9,731 nucleotides of DNA, from positions 1 to 9,731 of the forward strand of contig JAPHTL010000177.1 of the NCBI GenBank assembly GCA_026193355.1, written 5' to 3'. Shown piece by piece: positions 4,806 to 9,731 of the stretch (the first letter of the stretch is position 1; the number at the start of each line of letters is the position of its first letter). The notes under the pieces are model-generated. The model ran no database searches. It saw only the letters and a list, made by a program, of their open reading frames with translations, and was not told where the DNA came from. A program made the translations under genes and the position numbers. Source of the stretch: Rhodospirillales bacterium. GTDB taxonomy: Bacteria > Pseudomonadota > Alphaproteobacteria > Rhodospirillales > JAPHTL01.

Positions 4806-5813
4806 ATGAATGACAGCGCCCTCCCCCAAACCATGACCTGCATCGAAATCGCCACCCCCGGCGAACCCGAGGCACTGACCCCGACAACACGGCCGATGCC
4901 GCAGCCGGCGGAAGGCGAGGTCCTGGTTCGCGTGGCGGCGGCCGGCATCAATCGCCCCGACGTTCTGCAACGGAAAGGGAACTACCCGCCACCGCCCGGC
5001 GCATCCGACATTCCGGGGCTGGAAGTCGCGGGCGAAGTCGTTGCGTTGGGTGGCGGGGCCGAAGGTTTGGCGATCGGCGACAAGGTCTGCGCACTGGTCA
5101 CCGGGGGCGGGTATGCAGAATACTGCGCGGCCCCGGCCGCCCAGTGCCTGCCCATCCCAAAGGGGCTTGACGCGGTCGAAGCCGCCGCCCTTCCGGAAAC
5201 CTTCTTCACGGTCTGGAGCAACCTGTTCGACCGGGCCGGGTTGCGTGAAGGCGAAACACTGCTTGTCCACGGCGGCTCCAGCGGTATCGGCACGACCGCC
5301 ATTCAGATCGCCAGCCGCCTTGGCGTCCGTGTCATAACGACAGCAGGCAACGCGGAGAAGTGCGAAGCCTGCGTCGGACTCGGGGCCGAACGCGCGGTGA
5401 ACTACCGCGAAGAGGACTTCGTCGAGGCCGTAAAGACGTTCACTGACGGCCGCGGCGTCGATGTCATCCTGGACATGGTCGGCGGCGATTACATACAGCG
5501 CAACATTGCATCATTGGCGGCGGATGGACGGCTGGTGAATATCGCTTTCCTTCAGGGTCCCAAGGCCGAGGTCAACTTCCTGCCGGTCATGCTGAAACGC
5601 CTGACCCTGACCGGATCGACCCTGCGGGCGCGCCCCGTGGCGTTCAAGGCCAAAATCGCAAAAGCCCTGAACAAAAACGTCTGGCCCCTGATCGAGGAGG
5701 GAAAGGTCAGGCCCGTCATCCATGCAACGTTCCCGCTTTCGGACGCGTCGGAAGCTCACCGGCTGATGGAAAGCGGCGCGCATATCGGCAAGATCGTCCT
5801 GACTGTTCCCTGA
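4806..5813 (+). CDS. NAD(P)H:quinone oxidoreductase, PIG3-type MDR family
   Basis: This gene encodes a 335-residue zinc-independent medium-chain dehydrogenase/reductase of the PIG3 (TP53I3) type, which reduces quinones with NAD(P)H in the cytoplasm. The start at 4806 is chosen because GAGG lies 8 bases upstream; the in-frame ATG at 4779 has no ribosome binding site. Markers in this numbering are: the catalytic-domain block AGINRPDVLQRKGNYPPPPG (46-65), then IPGLEVAGEV; the GDKVCAL segment; and the nucleotide-binding fold HGGSSGIGTTAIQIA (155-169), then GAERAVNY and GVDVILDMVGG. The zinc-binding residues of alcohol dehydrogenases are absent, as expected. The C-terminal HIGKIVLTV is typical. 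It lacks the features of AcuI/YhdH acryloyl-CoA reductases. It is followed after 187 bases by trcR on the same strand; no convincing terminator lies between, so partial co-transcription is possible. Confidence 0.93.
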   Translation: MNDSALPQTMTCIEIATPGEPEALTPTTRPMPQPAEGEVLVRVAAAGINRPDVLQRKGNYPPPPGASDIPGLEVAGEVVALGGGAEGLAIGDKVCALVTGGGYAEYCAAPAAQCLPIPKGLDAVEAAALPETFFTVWSNLFDRAGLREGETLLVHGGSSGIGTTAIQIASRLGVRVITTAGNAEKCEACVGLGAERAVNYREEDFVEAVKTFTDGRGVDVILDMVGGDYIQRNIASLAADGRLVNIAFLQGPKAEVNFLPVMLKRLTLTGSTLRARPVAFKAKIAKALNKNVWPLIEEGKVRPVIHATFPLSDASEAHRLMESGAHIGKIVLTVP

Positions 5814-6000
5814 TTTTTGAACCGTTTTCGGGGAATAGCCGATTGCAATATTGGCGGGTCTAAGGTAGTGGTAGCGCTCGATTGAATCGTTCCCAAGTCC
5901 TTCCAGCCGATTTACACGGACAGCCTCGGGTTTACGCCGGGAGGGGCGGACACGGAACGAATGACCGCTAGACGGAATTAACATAAGGAAGAAGCCGAAC

Positions 6001-6672
6001 ATGGCGCAGCTTCTGATGCCCAAGGCGACGGCCGTATGGCTCGTCGAAAACACCGCACTGACCTTCGAGCAGATCGCCGCTTTCTGCGGATTGCATCCCC
6101 TTGAAGTTCAGGCGATCGCGGATGGTGACGTGGCGACCGGCATGCAGGGTCTGGACCCTGTCGTCAACGGTCAGCTCAGCCAGGAAGAAATCGATCGCTG
6201 CTCGACAGACCAGACCGCGCGTCTGAAAATGTCTGTCGCCCGCGTTCCGGAAACCGATACGCGGCCCAAGGGCGCGCGTTATACACCCGTTTCCAAGCGG
6301 CAGGATCGGCCCGACGGCATCGCCTGGCTGATCAAGAACTATCCGGAACTCAGCGATCCGCAGATTTCAAAGCTGCTCGGCACCACCAAGCCGACCATCA
6401 ACGCAATTCGCGACAGAACCCACTGGAACGCTTCGAACATCAAGCCGCGCAACCCGGTTCACCTTGGCCTTTGCGGCGCAGAGGCGCTGGAAAAGGCGAT
6501 TGCGTTGGCGCGCGCCAAGACGAAAACGGTTTCCGCTCCGGCTGCGGTCGAGGGGAGCGAAGAACCTGCCGCAGCGCCGGAAGCGCCCCAGGAATCATCG
6601 CTGGAAACGGCGCAGGAACTGACACCCGAAATGGTGTTCGGCCCGCCGAAGGAAAAAAGCGAAAGCGAATAA
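6001..6672 (+). CDS. trcR: Cell cycle transcriptional regulator TrcR (DUF1013)
   Basis: This gene encodes a 223-residue protein of the DUF1013 family, named TrcR in current annotation and tied to alphaproteobacterial cell-cycle control. The start is firm: AAGGAAG lies 9 bases upstream of MAQLLMPKATAVWLVENT, the family's usual opening. Two helix-turn-helix-like segments are visible: residues 20-42 (LTFEQIAAFCGLHPLEVQAIADG) and 105-141, with YPELSDPQISKLLGTTKP and IRDRTHWN. Between them, RYTPVSKRQDRPDGIAWL (93-110) is the conserved basic centre. After LGLCG (155-159) a short helix leads to a tail (about 176-223) made almost only of Ala, Glu, Pro, Ser and Thr, likely disordered. DNA binding is inferred from these segments. 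A leader region of up to 187 bases precedes it; TTGCAA near 5843 is a possible -35 box without a good -10 partner. It ends at a strong terminator (6697-6730). Confidence 0.93.
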   Translation: MAQLLMPKATAVWLVENTALTFEQIAAFCGLHPLEVQAIADGDVATGMQGLDPVVNGQLSQEEIDRCSTDQTARLKMSVARVPETDTRPKGARYTPVSKRQDRPDGIAWLIKNYPELSDPQISKLLGTTKPTINAIRDRTHWNASNIKPRNPVHLGLCGAEALEKAIALARAKTKTVSAPAAVEGSEEPAAAPEAPQESSLETAQELTPEMVFGPPKEKSESE

Positions 6673-6696
6673 CGCTCTTGCCGATCGGCCCACATA

Positions 6697-6730
6697 AAAA
6701 ACCCCCGCAAAATCCGCTGCGGGGGTTTTT
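6697..6730. terminator. Bidirectional terminator between trcR and the methyltransferase gene
   Basis: A perfect 13-bp inverted repeat (6697-6709 and 6718-6730) has a CCCCCGCA/TGCGGGGG core with five As on one side and five Ts on the other and an 8-base loop. It gives a GC stem plus T tract on both strands. It lies 24 bases after the trcR stop and 20 bases past the stop of the convergent gene at 6751, so it serves both. Confidence 0.92.
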
Positions 6731-6750
6731 CCTTTACCGCCGAGGACAAG

Positions 6751-7632
6751 TCACCTGTTTGTCCAGATGGCGACGGATGTCGGATTCGTAGGATCCCCGC
6801 CCAGAACCTCCTTCGCGACATAAAGCGACGCGATGATGCCCTTTTCCGCCGCTTCGTTCAAACGCGCCAGCAGGTTGACGTTGAAACCCATCGCCCTTGC
6901 GCCCTCTTCCTGTTTCTCGCTTGGCTTGCCCCAATGCTCCTTCATGGTGAAACCGAAGGGCTCCGCATGGAGGCAATAGACGTCACGATCTTCTGAAGCC
7001 AGTAATTCAAAAAATTCGAGGCCAATTTCCTCGACCTGCTCAATCGCATGATTGCTGAATGCCAGGACGCGGTTGAAACCATCCAGGAAAGAAAGGTCCG
7101 GCGCGTTGAAATCAAAAGGGACGGAGCGCAGGTCGAAAGCAGCATCAAGCCCCGCCAGATAGGAACAGGCATCCCGCCCCGCCTCGGTGAATTCCGCGGC
7201 GAAATACGGAATTCCACGAGGACCACCACCTGAATAGAGGTTAATCAGGTTTTTACCGTAGCCGCTGCCGAATTCGACGATGGCGTCGAAAGGGCGGGCG
7301 TCGGTGATGTCGAGAAGAAATGGGCCGATCCCCTTATAGGTCAGGGCCGGGTAATAAACCCCCTCAACCGTTTCCACAGTCACCCAGGATTTGTTGGTTG
7401 GAGCGTTCCCCTGTTTCGAGGCAATTCCCAAAGAGGGACGCCTTACGTATTTCGGGCTGCCGTCGTGTTCGAGTCCAAGCACCCAGTCGTTTTCAAATCG
7501 TGTGAGCCGGGAAATCACCGCGTAGGGCGTATCGAGTCCCATTTCCTCGACATACTTCTCGAACATCGCTTTCCGCGCGGACCAGCGGGTTTCATAACTT
7601 TTGAAAAGTTCCTTTTTCCTGCCCCCGCTCAT
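6751..7632 (-). CDS. SAM-dependent methyltransferase-like protein, substrate unknown
   Basis: This gene encodes a 293-residue protein that looks like a class I SAM-dependent methyltransferase. Motif I is FDAIVEFGSGYGKNL (115-129, with EFGSGYG), followed by an acidic strand end (FAAEFTEAG, E147), a motif II/III-like stretch SVPFDFNAPDLSFLDG (170-185, D174) and a motif IV-like stretch VLAFSNHAIEQVEEIG (189-204). About 110 residues precede the fold and contain VYYPALTYKGIGPFLLDI just before motif I. That long N-terminal part, and the 'SNHAIEQV' motif, recall methyltransferases found in surface-sugar and secondary pathways, but I do not recognise the family. The ATG at 7632 is the first possible start after an in-frame stop, yet it has no clear Shine-Dalgarno. 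It stands alone: prpE is 110 bases upstream on the same strand, and trcR converges from the other side. Confidence 0.85.
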   Translation of the reverse strand: MSGGRKKELFKSYETRWSARKAMFEKYVEEMGLDTPYAVISRLTRFENDWVLGLEHDGSPKYVRRPSLGIASKQGNAPTNKSWVTVETVEGVYYPALTYKGIGPFLLDITDARPFDAIVEFGSGYGKNLINLYSGGGPRGIPYFAAEFTEAGRDACSYLAGLDAAFDLRSVPFDFNAPDLSFLDGFNRVLAFSNHAIEQVEEIGLEFFELLASEDRDVYCLHAEPFGFTMKEHWGKPSEKQEEGARAMGFNVNLLARLNEAAEKGIIASLYVAKEVLGGDPTNPTSVAIWTNR

Positions 7633-7661
7633 AGTGCGGAAAACCTGACCATCCGCCGCCG

Positions 7662-7695
7662 CCCTCTGGTCGGGTTATAATCAACAACCAGAGGG
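7662..7695. promoter_or_regulatory. 9-bp inverted repeat around a TATAAT box upstream of the methyltransferase gene
   Basis: CCCTCTGGT (7662-7670) and ACCAGAGGG (7687-7695) are perfect inverted copies with 16 bases between them. The spacer holds TATAAC on the minus strand (7674-7679) and TATAAT on the plus strand (7676-7681). Minus-strand initiation here would give a leader of about 35 bases for the methyltransferase gene, although no good -35 box is seen. No T tract follows the hairpin on either strand, so it is not a typical terminator for prpE. A repressor site over a promoter is the simplest reading. Confidence 0.38.
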
Positions 7696-7742
7696 AATGG
7701 CGTCTGGAGATAAAAACGAACTTTACGGCGTCCCCCACACAC

Positions 7743-9647
7743 CTAGGAGCGCGCCTTCGAATAGCCAATGCCCTGCAACGCTTCATCAATTTCCCCCAGA
7801 ATATCAGGATCATCGATGGTCGCAGGCGGCTTGTATTCCTGATTGTCGGCAATCTTCTTCATGGTGCCACGCAGGATCTTGCCCGAACGCGTCTTTGGCA
7901 GGCGCTTGACCACCGTGGCCTGTTTAAAGGCGGCCACAGGGCCGATCTTGTCGCGAACCATGGCGACCACTTCCCTGACAATATCCGCGGCGGGCTTTTC
8001 CACCCCGGCCTTAAGGACAAGGAAGCCGACGGGCAGTTCGCCCTTCAACTGGTCCGCGACCCCGATTACCGCGCATTCGGCCACGTCGGGATGGTGGGCC
8101 AGAACCTCTTCCATCCCGCCGGTCGACAGGCGGTGGCCCGCGACATTGATGATGTCATCGGTGCGGGCCATGATGTAGAGGTAACCGTCCTCATCCATGA
8201 AGCCAGCGTCTGCGGTTTTATAATAGCCGGGGAACTCGGTCAGGTAGGCATCCATGTAACGCTGATCGGCGTTCCACAGGGTCGGCAGGGTGCCGGGAGG
8301 CAAGGGCAGCTTGCAAACGATGGCGCCGATATCGCCACGCTTTACTTCCTCGCAGTTCTCATCGACCACCCGCACGTCCCAGCCCGGCACCGCCTTGGTC
8401 GGCGACCCGGCCTTCACCGGATACGGATCGAGCCCCATGCAGTTGGCGGCGATCGGCCAGCCGGTTTCGGTCTGCCACCAGTGGTCGATGACAGGTACCT
8501 TCAGGATGTCCTCCGCCCAATGCAGGGTATCAGGGTCCGTTCGTTCGCCCGCCAGGAACAGGGTCTCAAATTTCGACAGGTCGTATTTGCCGACGAATTC
8601 GCCCTTCGGGTCGTCGCGCTTGATGGCGCGGAACGCGGTGGGCGCGGTAAACATGGCCCGCACGCCGTGTTCGGCGATGATCCGCCAGAACACACCGGCA
8701 TCCGGGGTGCCGACCGGCTTGCCTTCAAACAGGATGGTCGTACAGCCCTGCAAAAGCGGCGCATAGACGATGTAGCTGTGCCCGACGACCCAGCCCACGT
8801 CGGAAGCCGCCCAGAACACGTCGCCGGGATCCATGCCGTAAACGCTCTTCATCGACCACTTCAGCGCCACCATATGGCCGCCATTGTCGCGGACCACGCC
8901 CTTGGGTTGGCCGGTGGTGCCGGAGGTGTAGAGAATATAGAGGGGATCGGTCGCCGCCACCGGCACACATTCGGCCGGTTCGGCGGCTGCGGCGGCTTCG
9001 TTCCAGTCGATATCGCGACCAGCCTTCAGTTCCGCGCGACACTCGTCACGCTGCAGGACGATGCAAGCCGAGGGCTTGTGCGTCGCCAGATCAATGGCGC
9101 CGTCGAGCAAAGGCTTGTAGGCGATCACGCGGCCCGGCTCGATGCCGCAGGAGGCCGAAACAATGGCCTTCGGTTTGGCGTCATCGATGCGAACCGCCAG
9201 TTCGTTCGCCGCAAACCCGCCAAACACCACCGAATGAACCGCGCCAAGGCGCGCACAGGCCAGCATGGCGACGGCGGCTTCGGGAACCATGGGCATGTAG
9301 ATGATGACGCGGTCGCCCTTGCCAACGCCCTGGGCGCGCAATGCACCGGCGAACAGGGCGACCTTGTCGCGCAGTTCCGTGTAGGTGAATTTCGCCTTCT
9401 TTCCGGTTATCGGGCTGTCGTAGATCAGGGCCGCCTGATCACCCCGGCCCTCTTCGACATGACGGTCCAGCGCGTTGTAGCAGGTGTTGCACTCACCACC
9501 GGTGAACCAGCGATAGAACGGGGCGTTGGTGTCGTCGAGAACCCTGTCCCACTTTTTGGTCCAGATCAGATCCTCGGCCACCTCGCCCCAGAAACCTTCG
9601 GGATCGTTCAGTGATTTACGCAGTGCCTCTTCGTGGCGGTTTGCCAT
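7743..9647 (-). CDS. prpE: Propionyl-CoA synthetase (propionate-CoA ligase)
   Basis: This gene encodes a 634-residue cytoplasmic acyl-CoA synthetase of the PrpE/ACSS3 branch (EC 6.2.1.17), which makes propionyl-CoA from propionate, ATP and CoA through an acyl-adenylate. The branch is set by CNTCYNALDRH, the run VRDNGGHMVALKWSM, ASDVGWVVGHSYIVYAPL, and EGKPVGTPDAG with FTAPTAFRAIK. Core motifs in this numbering are the phosphate loop YTSGTTGQPKG (240-250), WWQTETGW (390-397), YKTADAGFMDEDGY (476-489) and the adenylation lysine K590 in LPKTRSGKILR, the usual site of control by acetylation in this family. Length matches other PrpE proteins. I prefer the ATG at 9647, 9 to 11 bases after a GGGGAGGG run; the in-frame ATG at 9656 lies only 1 to 2 bases after it. 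No prpB, prpC, prpD or propionyl-CoA carboxylase gene is in view. Confidence 0.94.
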   Translation of the reverse strand: MANRHEEALRKSLNDPEGFWGEVAEDLIWTKKWDRVLDDTNAPFYRWFTGGECNTCYNALDRHVEEGRGDQAALIYDSPITGKKAKFTYTELRDKVALFAGALRAQGVGKGDRVIIYMPMVPEAAVAMLACARLGAVHSVVFGGFAANELAVRIDDAKPKAIVSASCGIEPGRVIAYKPLLDGAIDLATHKPSACIVLQRDECRAELKAGRDIDWNEAAAAAEPAECVPVAATDPLYILYTSGTTGQPKGVVRDNGGHMVALKWSMKSVYGMDPGDVFWAASDVGWVVGHSYIVYAPLLQGCTTILFEGKPVGTPDAGVFWRIIAEHGVRAMFTAPTAFRAIKRDDPKGEFVGKYDLSKFETLFLAGERTDPDTLHWAEDILKVPVIDHWWQTETGWPIAANCMGLDPYPVKAGSPTKAVPGWDVRVVDENCEEVKRGDIGAIVCKLPLPPGTLPTLWNADQRYMDAYLTEFPGYYKTADAGFMDEDGYLYIMARTDDIINVAGHRLSTGGMEEVLAHHPDVAECAVIGVADQLKGELPVGFLVLKAGVEKPAADIVREVVAMVRDKIGPVAAFKQATVVKRLPKTRSGKILRGTMKKIADNQEYKPPATIDDPDILGEIDEALQGIGYSKARS

Positions 9648-9672
9648 CTCTTTCATTCCCTCCCCGGAATTT

Positions 9673-9685
9673 GTTCTCCCAGAAC
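9673..9685. promoter_or_regulatory. Short palindrome upstream of prpE, possible operator
   Basis: GTTCT (9673-9677) and AGAAC (9681-9685) are inverted copies 3 bases apart, and AGAAC recurs at 9688-9692. It lies about 26 to 45 bases upstream of the prpE start, a sensible place for a regulator to bind. Five-base arms are short, and no -10 or -35 boxes are convincing here, so this is only a candidate. Confidence 0.22.
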
Positions 9686-9731
9686 GCAGAACCTTACTAT
9701 CGCGGGGTGGAACGGTGCCACGGTTTTTTAC

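Noticed and set aside
8091..9614. A 507-residue open frame on the plus strand opposite prpE
   Set aside because: It is a shadow of the GC-rich prpE codons; it lacks a ribosome binding site and any recognisable motif, while the minus-strand frame matches PrpE throughout.
4806..9647. A DMSP/acrylate pathway made of prpE and an AcuI-like reductase, with metY using methanethiol
   Set aside because: The reductase at 4806-5813 has PIG3-type motifs (AGINRPDVLQ, GNYPPPPG) rather than those of AcuI/YhdH, the genes are not in one operon, and no dmd, acu or lyase gene is present.
9702..9730. Plus-strand hairpin plus T run at the right edge (GTGG...CCAC then TTTTTT)
   Set aside because: The stem is only 4 bp and the window ends, so it cannot be judged.

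Overview
This window looks like ordinary chromosomal DNA from an alphaproteobacterium. The evidence is two small families that are largely confined to that class, DUF1192 (4520-4702) and DUF1013/TrcR (6001-6672), together with GC-rich codon use and AT-rich gaps between genes. The order is not certain; a marine or freshwater Rhodospirillales-like organism fits, but this is inference. I see no phage, transposase, CRISPR array, tRNA or rRNA.

Layout. From the left: a small exported protein on the minus strand (148-498) with its own terminator and a plausible promoter; a 421-base gap (499-919) rich in regulatory-looking structure; and a small plus-strand membrane protein (920-1144) with a very good ribosome binding site. 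Next comes a minus-strand, operon-like run read from right to left: metY (O-acetylhomoserine sulfhydrylase, 2845-4143), an alpha/beta hydrolase (2043-2831) and two adjacent paralogous hotdog-fold thioesterases (1577-2032 and 1149-1580). Spacings in this run are 13 and 10 bases, then a 4-base overlap. Upstream of metY is a 376-base gap holding two strong terminators and a perfect 20-bp inverted repeat. Then come the DUF1192 gene (minus strand) and, divergent from it, an NAD(P)H:quinone oxidoreductase gene and trcR (plus strand). A bidirectional terminator separates trcR from a SAM-dependent methyltransferase-like gene (minus strand). The window ends with a nearly complete upstream view of prpE (propionyl-CoA synthetase, minus strand).

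How the genes fit together. metY makes homocysteine (or methionine from methanethiol) in sulfur assimilation. The three hydrolases behind it probably act on esters or acyl-CoA thioesters, but nothing in the sequence gives their substrates. PrpE activates propionate, with no other propionate genes in view. TrcR is a DNA-binding-type regulator tied to the alphaproteobacterial cell cycle by family naming.

No new multi-gene system is evident. The parts most worth a second look are non-coding. They are the 20-bp inverted repeat joining the 3' end of the DUF1192 transcript to the metY leader, the inward-facing terminator pair around it, the two alternative hairpins that would each mask the Shine-Dalgarno of the 920-1144 gene, and a strong minus-strand terminator (648-684) with no nearby gene to terminate.
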